22,544 nucleotides of DNA from Zygnema circumcarinatum (lineage: Eukaryota > Streptophyta > Zygnematophyceae > Zygnematales > Zygnemataceae), in NCBI GenBank assembly GCA_037447605.1, contig CM074807.1:397198-419741 (forward strand). Direction: 5' to 3'. Under the pieces are notes generated by a model. It saw only the letters and a program-made list of their open reading frames with translations. It had not been told where the DNA came from and ran no database searches. Position 1 is the stretch's first letter. Each line of letters opens with the position of its first letter. A program made the position numbers and the translations under genes. Of this stretch, positions 1 to 10,036 are shown one piece after another.

Positions 1-1
1 G

Positions 2-442
2 AGCGACTGCTTGGAGGCGTACAAGGAAGTGGCGAGCAAACGAGATGAGTTTCGGAAGCTCAAAAGCGAGTGGGACGACTCGCGGCGGCTGGATGAGCTG
101 TGGAACGAGAAGGAGACGCGCCGCCAGCTGAGGGATGAATACCGAGAAATCGGCCATCAGCTCCTCTTAATATACGTGAGTCAACGGACCCCGCTCGACC
201 TCTCCTTGCGTTGTTATCCCCCCTTCGTTTCGCTCTCTCACTCTCTTTGTTTCTATCCTGCTCCCTTCCTCCGTAGCTGAAGCTGCCTCTGTCTGCTTGT
301 CTGCCTGCTTGCTTGCTTGCAGACGCGCAAAGTCCACGAGTTTGTGAAGGTGGAGGCGGTGAGCGTGGCGGATCGAGTGCTGGAGGAGGCCTGTGCCGTC
401 GCAGCCATTCGCGGTTGGCCGGAGGCGGCCACAGCGGCGTAG
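2..442 (+). CDS. Unidentified charged protein, C-terminal part (5' end outside window)
   Basis: Two exons are readable: one from the window edge to 175, and one at 323-442 ending in TAG. The donor at 176 reads gtgagt. The acceptor follows a CTTG-rich tract ending in ttgcag. The junction is phase 0 and gives about 98 residues. The first exon is strongly charged and likely helical or coiled-coil, with runs such as SKRDEFRKLKSEW and ETRRQLRDEYREIGHQLL. The second reads TRKVHEFVKVEA and ends AIRGWPEAATAA. I do not recognise the family. A second strong donor (gtgagc at 359) inside the last exon could instead splice to a downstream exon, for example the open frame at 1035-1162, so the true C terminus is uncertain. 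The codons are GC-rich and the frame is open, which supports real coding. The function is unknown. Confidence 0.5.
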
Positions 443-770
443 AGACACACCACACAGAGGATAGGGCCACTTGCTGCAGGCACACGTTGGATTTTTGCAT
501 TCCTTTTTGATTCGGTGTCCATGTCAGCTTCAGTTCAGTTCGGCCACAGCGGCGTAGAGATAGGCAGAGGATGAGGATGGGGGTGTCGCATTTTTTGAGT
601 CTTGCATTAGTCGGTGTCTATGGCAGTTCCAGTTCCAGTTGCAGTTGCAGTTCAGCCACGGTGTCGTGGAGACAGGCAGGAGGGCGGTGTCGCATTTTTG
701 CAGTCTTACATTAGTCGGTGTCTATGCCAGTTCCACTTTCAGTTGCAGTTGCAGTTTTAGTGCAGTTTGG
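426..770 (+). repeat. Three-copy imperfect tandem repeat, about 113-bp unit, spanning a stop codon
   Basis: A module beginning GGCCACAGCGGCGTAGAGA recurs with its gccac word at 428, 543 and 655, giving periods of about 115 and 112 bp. The 20 bases at 426-445 are repeated exactly at 541-560. Each unit continues through a gtgtcgcattttt-like stretch, a tcggtgtctatg word and a run of CAGTTC/CAGTTG words. The first unit overlaps the final codons and TAG of the upstream gene, so the duplicated DNA includes coding sequence and 3' flank. Copies two and three are more alike than either is to copy one. Confidence 0.8.
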
Positions 771-1034
771 TCAACTGGGATAGCGATTTTTTTGCTGCAA
801 CATTTATTATGTTAGCAGTTTCCATCGCTACTTCCCAGTTTTCAAAGTGCAGTTCAAGAGTGTTGTAACTGAACATGGAACTGGCTGGTTGACCAGCATG
901 TTTCATTTTTAGTTCAGATTTTGATCTTGTCCTCTCCTTGTTCTGAAAAGTGTGTAAAAGTTAAAACCTTTTGAACGTGAACTGTGTTTTTGCCCATAAT
1001 TCTTTCTTTCTGCTCTCCTCCCCTCTCCTGGCAG

Positions 1035-1162
1035 AAGAAGCCTTTCAGCTTCTCTCCGAACCGGTTGAAGTGGAAGGGCCAAAGAAAGAAAGTCTGCGGG
1101 CAGTCCAATCCGTTCATTTCGATGAAAGAAAATACACGACTCGAGTGACAGCCGCTCGCTGA
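1035..1162 (+). other. Candidate terminal exon, open frame after a good splice acceptor
   Basis: A pyrimidine-rich stretch ending ctcctggcag precedes an open frame of about 42 codons that ends in TGA at 1160-1162. It reads EEAFQLLSEPVEVEG, then KKESLRAVQSVHF and DERKYTTRVTAAR, which looks protein-like. Joining it to the gene at 2-442 in this frame needs a phase-1 donor, and only a weak one (after 403, gttggc) fits. The strong gtgagc donor at 359 would read it in another frame, also open for about 37 codons. It may be an alternative last exon of the first gene, a non-coding 5' exon of the peptidase gene, or chance. Confidence 0.3.
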
Positions 1163-1179
1163 CTTGGAGATTGTGTAAC

Positions 1180-1490
1180 CAACCATTGGATCATTGATTC
1201 GCGGAAAACACCCCTCATTGCCAATGCTTGCAACCAACCACTGGCTGGCGACCCAGCCAACCATTGCCAAATGACTGCAACTATTGGATCCAATGATTGG
1301 TTGGATCAAGAATCAGCGGTTGACAAATCGCAACCATTGCCAATGTTTGCAACCAGTGGACCATTGACCTTTTGTATGACGTCAGAAAGGTGCAAACCTA
1401 GGATAAACTCGCTCCAAGCCTGCTTTAAAATGTCCCTTGGGTTCGCACCAATAGGGGTAGGCGGCCCGTGGAGCACACTTGCCCACGTCA
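1180..1490 (+). promoter_or_regulatory. Putative peptidase-gene promoter: CCAAT-box cluster, CRE and nested palindromes
   Basis: Seven CCAAT/ATTGG pentamers lie between 1185 and 1452 (1185, 1221, 1283, 1290, 1296, 1340, 1448). ATTGGATCCAAT at 1283-1294 is a perfect 12-bp palindrome. It overlaps CCAATGATTGG at 1290-1300. A near-identical 21-base word is repeated at 1216-1236 and 1335-1355. TGACGTCA at 1377-1384 is a perfect CRE/C-box, and CCACGTCA at 1483-1490 is a second ACGT-core bZIP-like site. CCAAT boxes are NF-Y targets and ACGT cores are bZIP targets. TATATTA at 1624 may be a TATA element about 75 bases before the start codon. Assignment to the downstream gene is inferred from position. 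Confidence 0.45.
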
Positions 1491-1700
1491 CAGCGTCGCA
1501 GAAGGTTCCGGTTGCTTTTGCTCCTCTGCGAACTGTACTACAGACATCAGAGGGTGGGAGTGGGAGAGGGAGAGGAGGGAAGCTGGAACTCAATATTTCC
1601 GCTTAGAATCTCAGAATTCTCTGTATATTATTGTTATTGCATGTGGGCCAAGGAGTAAACTGCTCAATCCGAGAGCAAGTTGAAGACCATAAGGCGTTTA

Positions 1701-4700
1701 ATGGCATCCATTGTGCCCTCGCTGGCCTCAGCGGCCAGCTTGAGGACTGCGGGGGCGCCACGTGTCATTGCCGCAGCTCGTGCAGGGAGCTCCCTTCGTC
1801 TTGTTGCAGCTGATCGGAGGCTGCAGGGCGGAGCGTCCTGCAGTTCGTTCACGCACCGATTTCTGTGTGGTGGAATCTTGGGACTCGGTCTTTTCGGAGC
1901 AGCGGGGCTGCCGCCATGGCAGAGCAGCAGCACGATGCCGAACTGTCAGTCTGCAGGAAGGAGTGCAGTGACTACGCAGGCAGTAGCCGCAGAGCTTGAG
2001 ACTCGTCCTGCTGGAGTCGATAACCCACTCCTGGTGCCCTCCACCTTTCCGTTGTTCGATAAGATTGAACCGCAGCATGTCGTCCCGGGCATTCAACAGA
2101 TCATTCAAGAATTGGTGAATTTGCAGTGCTCCCTATTTAGAGAAAGACTTATGCTGCTTTTGTGCTTTCGTTTTCCAAGATGTATCTCTGAGATAGTTTG
2201 AAAGGGTAATGGAGAACTGAAGCTGGATTTTTTCATCAGCGATTTCCGTTTCCTGAAGGGCTTTAGATTAGCATTTGAGAATTTCGTTGTTGCGGTTTTT
2301 TCTTCTGCATACCTAGTCAAATGTTTTCCAGTACCTGAACATCGGTTTTCCTTTCATCTCACTGAATAAGGATAAGTGAGAGTGAAGTATGATTTTTTCA
2401 AAAGGGCAACTGCATGTATGCATTAAATACAGGGTAAATAATTTTGGAGGCTTGCGCAAAACTTGTAGGTGTCACACCTCATCAAAGCCATGAGATACAC
2501 ACACAATGACTCAACCATTTATGAGTGTCTATTGTATCTTGCAAATTCAACAGGATTGAATGTAGCTCCTTCGTGAAACCAACTTGGAATAGAGTCCATG
2601 ATTTTTAATAGTGGACACTCGAAACTTGAGGGCTTCAACTTCAATTGGTGTTCAAATTTGTTTAGATTGACAGAGGGCTGACTGTTGTCGTCGCTCTTTG
2701 TATTGTTTTATTGTTGTGTGTGAACGTCTCGCTGGTGGGGGCTGGCATGAATTTCAGGATGCTGAATTGGCTAAGCTAGAGGAGAACGTAGCCCCTGAAT
2801 GGGAGAAACTGGCGCATCCCTTAGAGCGAATTGGAGATCGGCTGGCGGTTCCGTGGGGTGCAGTTGGTCATCTTAAAGGAGTGAAAGACTCCGAGGAGCT
2901 TCGCAAGGCAGTGGATACTGTTCAGGTGAACATTTTCTGAAAAGCCTTTCCTGAAGAACCCTTCTTAACGGATCCCTTTGATAAGAGTTAGTTGCTTGTA
3001 TACATTTGAGGATATGGGAAGCGTGAGAAGATTTAGGAAGATGAAGGGAGTCCGGGACTGTTGAGGAAATTATGCTTTAAAGGCATTGAAATAGTTTGGC
3101 ATTAGTACTATGTCAGGTATGGATTTTGGAGAAAAGGGATTCAATGATTTTTCGCTGAAGAACTCGCTCTTGGCCCTTGGCAGCTCCTGTCTTTGCTTGA
3201 CAGGAGTCGGCGTGATTTTCAATTTTAATGTTGAAGTGCAAGTTTAATCTTTTGCCGCTAGTGAGTAGAATGTAGTGTTCTTCGAACTTAAAGTGATAAA
3301 GTCGCTCTTCAGTTACTGGATCGCTTTGCCCAGCACTGATGGTTAACAGGGTAGGATACTTGGACAAACCAAGGACAAAACCTGACTAGAAAATTATGTT
3401 CAAGGCTCGCAGGTACATTTGAAAGTAAGTCTAATTCTATGACAAACAAGCCTGTAGCAAAACTGTTGGAAGTCTGCTGCTGCTCCATTAACAGACTGTC
3501 ATTGGTCGTCTTGCAGCCAGAAACCGTAAAATTTTCCCTTAAGATTGGCCAGAGTCGACCTATTTATGATGCATTTAAAGCTCTGCGCGAAGGTCCTTCA
3601 TGGGAAACGTTGAGTGAAGCACAAAAGCGAATCGTGGAGTGTGAGTTTGACCTTGCTCCGTCACCTGAATTCGTCCTTCATTTCATTGTGGTTCGAGCAG
3701 AAAGAAGTCGTCGATGTGGGTAGGGCCTAATTAAATTACTAGCCATGTCAGTTCTCACACCTTTCTTGTCGGAGCATTGTTCCATTTGAGTGACCTACAT
3801 GAAACATACTAATTTGAGGCAGGAAAATATGTCAATTCTTGCATCAGAAGCTCATAAGTCTTAGTTGGATGGAGATTTTTGCAGCGGAATTAAAGGGTGC
3901 AGAGTTAAGTGGAGTGGCCCTGGAGGGTGAGGCCAAGACTCGCTTCAATGAGATTCAGCAGGTGTGTAGCCGACTTCTAATTTTCCAATTTGGATTCTTC
4001 TTTCCTTATGGAGCCTCTATTGTTGACTGCAGGCATATCCACCAACCCTAGCAAATCCGTTCTCAATTGTATACTTGGTTGACGGTGCGGTGGTACAGGA
4101 GCTTGCAACTCTCTCCACTAAATTCAGCAACAATATTTTGGATGCAACTAAGGCATATACGCGATTGGTTACTGACCCAAAGGATGTGGACGGACTTCCT
4201 CCCTCTGCCCTTGGATTGGCTGCTCAAACTGCCGTTGCCAAGGTGATGGAATGAAATGTGCATGCTTACTTTACTTTGTTGTTTGCTCGTACCTCAACTT
4301 TCTGCAGATTATGGCTGTTTGAGTTTCAGTTCATTGTGTGTTTTGTTGTTCATTGTGTGTGTGTTCATTGTGTTCATTGTTCATTGTTGCTTCATGCTGA
4401 ATGGGACGAGCATGTGTCTGCAATTGCTGTGCAGGGACATGAAGGTGCAACGCCTGAGGAGGGTCCGTGGGTGTTCACATTAGACATTCCCTCCTACATG
4501 CCTGTCATGCAGGTAGGATGAAGACATTTCTTTTTCCTTTTATTATTGAAAATATCTAACCGAATACGGTGGGAACAAGCCCGCAAGATTCCTTTGCTTT
4601 GGCTGCTGAAGAATGGCAACGCATGTCTTGCCACTGCACGAATTGGATGACTGAAGTGGGAGCCATCTTTCAGCATCATCCATTTTTTGATGTGCAAACG

Positions 4701-7700
4701 GATGTCTAGAAACTCTAGGATTTGGTTTGTTTCTGAATTCCCTTCAACGTTAGGTTCGGTTTCCTCTTGTTCATCTTGCAGCATGCAAAGAATCGTTCTC
4801 TGCGAGAGGAGATGTACCGAGCTTACCTCACACGTGCATCTAGTGGAGAGAACGACAATTCCCCCCTCATTGAGCGCATCTTGTCTCTCAAGAAGGAAAA
4901 AGCTGCACTTGTCGGCTATTCCAACCACGCAGAAGTAAGAAGATGAATCTTTTATAAATGCGTGCTTGGGAGGCTTTAGAAGCAATGGGGGAATTGCGGA
5001 TCGTTTTTCCTTCCTGAATCTTATCCAGCCATGAATTGAATATGATTTGAAGTGTGAATGTAATATAATATAATAATGATAATGATGATAATGATGATGA
5101 TGATGATGATGGGGATGGATGATGGCGTGCAGGTGAGTTTGGCAATGAAGATGGCGACTTTGGAGAAAGCAGAAGAGCTTCTGGAAGAGCTCAGAAGTGC
5201 TTCTTGGGATGCAGCGGTGAAAGGTGGCTATCTCTCTCTATTACCAGGACTGCTCTAAATTTGACATATGGGAAAGCAAGCACGTTACGCAGCTTGATTC
5301 TTGCAGCTAGATATTCTCTGCTAGATTACTTTTTATCAATGTTCTTGTTTGCAGGTATTCACCTCTTATACAGTACTTGATACTAAGGCTTATACATCGT
5401 CTCATTTTGGACGAAGTCTATGGATTTTTTTTTCTGCAGATTTGGAAGATCTGAAAGCCTTTGCTAAGGAGGCAGGAGCGGCAGAAGCTGACGATATTCG
5501 CCAGTGGGATACCACCTTTTGGAGTGAGAGACTTCGAGAAGCCAAATTCGACATTAGCGAGGTGGGTTACTATCACTGCTGACGATGGGTGTGTATCTTT
5601 CACAAACTACTCACTACCCTCATCCTCAGTCTTCATTCTCTCTCCTCCATTATCTCGTCAGCTGAATCGAATTCAGTTGGTAATATTCTGATTACAGGAG
5701 GAGCTCCGCCCCTATTTCTCCTTCCCACGAGTCTTGGAGGGTCTCTTCAGCCTTGCTCAAGAGCTATTCGGAGTTCAAGTTGAAGCAGCTGATGGAATGT
5801 CACCGGTATGTCCTCATTTTCCCCGTACATGTTCCGATAAACCCAAATTTTAAATCGATAAAACCTGCAAAATACAACGCTCGCAAGGGTCTTCGGCCCT
5901 TTAAAGTGAAACCCTCTGACTGAAAAGAGCAAATTTAATTAAATTTTATTCAAATTCCCCGTTTGATGTGAGGCAGGTATGGCATCCGGATGTTCGCTTC
6001 TTCCAAGTGAAGGACTTGGAAGGCAACCCTGTTGCTTACTTCTATTTGGACCCTTACTCCCGTCCGGAGGAGAAGAGGGGAGGAGCATGGATGGATGATG
6101 CTGTTGGTAGGAGCCGTCTCCTCGCGCCACGTGGCACCTCAGTGCGTCTCCCTGTAGCCCACATGGTCTGCAATCAGACTCCGCCAGTGGGAGACAAACC
6201 CAGTCTGATGACTTTCAGAGAGGTATGTATGTGTTCAAAAGTTGAACTCAAGAATTGACCTCGAAACTCGGATATGGAAGCCCCCACCTGTTTGTTTTGT
6301 TTGCGAGTTGAGGGGGACTCTCATTTTGTTGTATTGGGGGGAGTCTGAATGGGGCAATTGTGTTGGTGGGGGAGGGGGCAGGTGGAGACTTTATTTCACG
6401 AGTTTGGACATGCTCTACAGCACATGCTGACTAAGCAGGATGAGGGTTTGGTGGCCGGCATTAGGGGAGTTGAGTGGGATGCTGTTGAGCTTCCTTCCCA
6501 ATTTATGGAGAATTGGTGCTACCACAGGTGAGAGAGGGAGATTGCTGCCCTTAGTTAGTGCTTCCCTGGTCGCAAAATGGAAAGTGAAACTGGGAAAAGT
6601 AAACATGTGGTTGTATTGTTTTATTATTATTAAGGGGTCGTCTTTAATTGATTGTGGGTCTACAGGGCCACCTTGATGGGTATCGCTACACACTATGAAA
6701 CTGGAGAGCCATTGCCCGAGGAGCTTTATAACAAATTAGTGGCCGCTAAAACTTTCCGAGCAGCTTCAATGATGATGCGTCAGGTGAGTGTCAATAATGA
6801 GTCAAATATTGCTGTTCGTTAAAGGAATGAGCTGGACCAGAATCCTACAACAGTCATGCCTTTTGAGCTCCATTGAATGTAATAAAATTACACGTCGTTT
6901 TAGCCGCTGCTGCGATCGATCAACCTTATGGGTTTTTAAAGGGGTGAAGAAAGAGACTGAAGAGTATATCGAAAATGCTGGCGAGCATCTACCTCTCTGT
7001 GACGTAAAGGAGCTCCTTTTGGTTTGTTTCTCCCTCTGTTCTGCAGCTTCACTTTGCCTGCCTTGACTTAGAGCTTCACTCCCGCTATCAGCCCGGGGGG
7101 CCGGAAACTGTGTTTGATGTTGATCGCCGAGTAGCAGAGAGGACCATGGTGATGCCCCCACTGCCTGAAGATCGGTTTCTATGTGGGTTCAGTCACATCT
7201 TCGCTGGGGGCTACGCTGCCGGCTATTACAGCTACAAGGTCTGCTTTTCACACTTACCCTTTTTCACGGACTACTTTGCAATGAGTCTGCGGGTTTTCTG
7301 TTTATGTGGAGAATCTGTGTTGTTTGTCACTGTGCATTATGGGATTTTCGGGGCACAGTACAAGTGTGGTATTTCTGCCACAGAGGGCAGCAAGCAAAGC
7401 ACCAAAGTTTTTGGCTCAGTGAGTCGACTCAAAAGAGTGGTTAACCTTCTTGTGGGTGTGTTTTTAAATCGGAAGGGGATTTGTGGGAGCAGTGGGCAGA
7501 GGTGTTATCTGCTGATGCCTTTGCAGCGTTCGAGGAGGTCGGCCTTGAGAATGAGGAGGTGAGAGGGTCGCCCAGTCCTCTCTGTGTGCTTGCTATCTTC
7601 GTTACTTGAACTGCATGCAGCTTCACTATGTCTGGTAGAGCCTGTTCTCATGTAGCTTACCGAACTGTTTTGTAATACAAGTAATGGGTAATTATCTGAA

Positions 7701-8229
7701 GAGCAAGAGCTCTACGCAAACGTGAGGGGTTACCAGATATCTTCTTGTATAGGATTCATTACTAAATCTACTCATCTACTACTATGTGGGTCTATTTTCT
7801 ACTTATCTACCTCTGCTATATCTCTCTCGTACTCTCATTATCAGATATGGGATCTAGTTAGGATTTTTCGTGGACTCTATTTTCTGGCCAAACGCTCACA
7901 AATTCGGTACCTTCTGGTGGGGATGTCTGAACAGAAGGTGAAGGAGACAGGGAAGAGATTCCGAGAGACTGTATTGGCCCTTGGAGGAGGGCGGGCTCCT
8001 CTTGAGGTATGGACAGTACCTTCAATTGAGGTCGTTCTCTCTCAATTACTGAGCATGCTGCTTGAAGGGCTAGATTACTCCCAGCTCTTTTCTGGGTTCC
8101 AGTTGGTTGACCATATAGTCTGACGCGTAGTTTATTCTATGACAGGTGTTTAAGGACTTCCGAGGAAGGGAGCCTTCTACTGAGTCCTTGCTGCGGCACA
8201 GTGGCCTCCTTGCAACTGCGGCTGCTTGA
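1701..8229 (+). CDS. OOP: Organellar oligopeptidase (M3A zinc metallopeptidase), 17 exons, 800 aa
   Basis: Exons: 1701-2114, 2758-2925, 3517-3640, 3885-3961, 4099-4242, 4435-4512, 4782-4934, 5133-5223, 5440-5561, 5698-5805, 5977-6222, 6382-6527, 6666-6783, 7047-7238, 7493-7558, 7935-8006, 8146-8229. All introns are GT-AG, all phases agree, and the sum is 800 codons plus TGA, close to the roughly 790 residues of Arabidopsis OOP. The start is the first ATG after an in-frame TAA at 1656. Residues 1-100 are rich in Ala, Ser and Arg with few acidic residues, like a chloroplast/mitochondrial transit peptide. The catalytic region has HEFGH at 581-585 (zinc ligands H581 and H585, general base E582), the third ligand E611 in [12 protein letters not shown], and [14 protein letters not shown] from H713, matching the substrate-binding His/Tyr set of thimet oligopeptidases. 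The family cleaves short peptides (about 8-23 residues), including released targeting peptides. Plant homologues have also been reported to bind salicylic acid. The cytosolic paralogue lacks the N-terminal extension, so the extension argues for the organellar form. Confidence 0.96.
4329..4387 (+). repeat. TTCATTGT-rich simple repeat in a peptidase intron
   Basis: About five copies of TTCATTGT, mixed with GTGTGT runs, lie in the intron between the fifth and sixth exons, ending about 45 bases before the acceptor. The G+T-rich tract stands where a pyrimidine-rich tract would be expected. Confidence 0.6.
5061..5110 (+). repeat. AAT/GAT trinucleotide microsatellite in a peptidase intron
   Basis: A run of taataatgataatgatgat-like units ends about 20 bases before the acceptor of the exon starting at 5133. 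The intron end therefore has a purine-rich GAT repeat instead of a polypyrimidine tract. Confidence 0.8.
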
Positions 8230-8640
8230 TTGTTTCCAGGAGAAGCTGAGTGCTTGTGTATTCACAGCTCGAGAAGGTTTGAAATAGCTTTTAAAACGTT
8301 CTTATGGTTTTTTGGGGGTCTGTAGAGTTGTGAGGGAAAAAGTTAATGCAGTAGTGCTTGTAACAGTGGGTTGGATAGCAGCAGGGGAAGGGGCTGGCTG
8401 GCTGGCTGGCTTCGATGAATAATATGTTGAAAGTTAAGTTATATATTCTCTGTAGCCTTTTATCGTTCAATGCATGCTCGTTGGAAGCTCTATAACGGCA
8501 CCATTTGATTCTCGATGTTACAAGTAATACATATATAGGTATATTTCTGAAGTGATCTTGTCAATACTCTCCAAGAAAGAGCATGTGTTAAACATATTGG
8601 AGGCTGCTATAAAATGAAAAATTATCGGTGCGAGACCGCT
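8230..8640. other. 3' flank of the peptidase gene; no gene seen
   Basis: No convincing coding frame on either strand. The stretch is T-rich, as expected of a plant 3' UTR, and includes a short GGCT repeat near 8392-8410. No canonical AATAAA was found close to the stop codon; AATAAT occurs near 8419. The polyadenylation site cannot be fixed. Confidence 0.4.
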
Positions 8641-8689
8641 CTGTTCTGAAGTGCTTCAAATCGATCAATAGTCAGAAATCTTGCCTAAA

Positions 8690-8985
8690 ATTTTCCACTA
8701 GTACAATATCCAGCACAGTAGTCTTGCGTATCGGGACACCGAGTGATACAGAATATTCTCGATATGATTCGATACATTCCAGCTGAGCCGATACTGCCCT
8801 GTGCGCTGAGAGGGAGCGACGGGCAGAGGGAGAAACATTTCGCAAACGGGCTACCGACCGTACAGTCCTACCAGCCAATCACGATTCAGCAGGCTGCAAC
8901 GGGCAGAACTAGACCGCAAAAAAAATATCGAGGTGATATATCGAACTGAGTCGTCACATCTATAGTGGCGATATGATATCGGGAA
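8690..8985. other. Intergenic stretch rich in CGATA/TATCG words, possible transposon remnant
   Basis: CGATA or TATCG words in both orientations recur here: gtatcggg near 8728, ctcgatatgattcgatac near 8758, ccgatact near 8787, atatcgaggtgatatatcg near 8924, and cgatatgatatcgg near 8968. Between them is a GC-richer block without a coding frame. Similar CGATA-rich DNA is seen in some plant miniature transposons. I found no clear terminal inverted repeats or target-site duplication, so the transposon idea is weak. Confidence 0.3.
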
Positions 8986-9039
8986 GCTTTAGGAAAATCT
9001 CAGCCGTTCAAAAGGTTTGATCCAACGGCTGTGGGTCCT

Positions 9040-9149
9040 CCTCCGCCTCCCATTTCCCCTGCCTCGTGCTCCTGAGGCGCCCTCTTTCAGCGTCTCCCTC
9101 AGCGTCGCCATATCCTTGAGCTCCGCCTGCTTCTGCGCCGGCAGCAGCC
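9040..9149 (+). promoter_or_regulatory. Pyrimidine-rich leader of the ribosomal protein gene
   Basis: The bases before the eS28 start codon are rich in C and T, with blocks such as ctcctccgcctcccatttcc and ccctctttcagcgtctccct. This is typical of translation-regulated ribosomal protein mRNAs (TOP-like leaders). The transcription start cannot be located. No TATA box is obvious. Confidence 0.4.
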
Positions 9150-10036
9150 ATGGTGAGAAAGGCTCCCTCTCACCCTCTTCCTCATATCTCTCCGCCCCCT
9201 TGCGTTTTTTTCCCTTCCTCTGATCCCCCTCGGCTTCCCTCGTCTGCTTGCTTGCCACTCCTTGGCCTTCCTCCTCGGTTCCCTGCTTTGCATCCCTCGG
9301 TTCCCCCTGGCCTCCCCGCCTTCTCTGGAATTTAGGCTGAGTATGTTTGTGGCTGGCGAGTGCAGGACGCTCCTCCAAAGCTCGCAACTGTTGTGAAGGT
9401 GGTGGGCCGCACGGGCTCACGAGGGCAGGTCACGCAAGTGCGTGTCAGCATCTTGGACGACAAGGAGAAGAACCGTGTCATCATGCGGAATGTGAAGGGG
9501 CCTGTCCGGGAAGGTGAGCCCTTAACCTGTATGGGGGAACCCTAAATACCTCCACTCACTTCCCCAAAAAAAAAGCAAAACAAAATCTGAAAATGGGGAC
9601 CCACACAATCAGTAAACAAGGCGTTTTGCCGAAATACCCAAGTATTAAGATTTCAGAAATCTTACTTGAACGGCGCGGTAATTCGAAAAGTCGAGGCCGC
9701 AGTCGGAGGCCGTCGCCGTCCCTCGGATGGGTCTATTGACATGCTACTCTGCTTTAGACTTCGCTAGACATCTCCAATTTTGCTTTGGGGTTTCGAATTT
9801 TGAGGTAGACATCTCGGAATATTTGCAAGAGAAAGCCTCTTGCTGTTCTGAAGCGGTAGTATTCAGGCAGTGAGGTTTGTTCTTCTGAAGTACATACACA
9901 TGGCTTGGGTTGAGGATTTAGGGTTCCTAGATGTACGTCCCAGCTTATGTTTGCTAATTTGTTGGACTAATTGCTCTTTGCAGGTGATATCTTGACTCTT
10001 ATGGAGTCTGAACGCGAAGCCAGAAGACTTCGATAA
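9150..10036 (+). CDS. RPS28: Cytosolic 40S ribosomal protein eS28, three exons, 67 aa
   Basis: Coding exons are 9150-9152 (the ATG alone), 9366-9513 and 9984-10036 (TAA). Donors are gtgaga and gtgagc; both acceptors end in gcag. The product contains the eS28 signatures [27 protein letters not shown] and the C terminus [10 protein letters not shown]. eS28 is an OB-fold protein of the small-subunit head near the mRNA exit channel. The 67-residue length fits the family (about 64-69). The segment [11 protein letters not shown] is a little longer than the corresponding loop in Arabidopsis as I recall it. The first intron follows the start codon directly, an arrangement known in several ribosomal protein genes, and it makes translation depend on correct removal of intron 1. 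The coding sequence looks intact. Confidence 0.96.
9538..9925. promoter_or_regulatory. Inverted pair of telo-box-like motifs inside eS28 intron 2
   Basis: AACCCTAAA at 9538-9546 and its exact reverse complement TTTAGGGTT at 9917-9925 lie near the two ends of the same intron. Both are permutations of the plant telomere repeat. Telo-boxes are known to be enriched near starts of plant ribosomal protein genes, usually in promoters or leaders; an intronic inverted pair is suggestive only. Confidence 0.35.

Noticed and set aside
1916-1999. ATG in a perfect GCCGCCATGG context within the peptidase first exon
   Set aside because: It is out of frame with the peptidase and its open frame ends after about 27 codons, with no recognisable product.
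8989-9420. Minus-strand 143-codon open frame opposite the eS28 leader
   Set aside because: It is antisense to the pyrimidine-rich leader and first intron, with a low-complexity Arg/Glu/Gly composition and no family resemblance.
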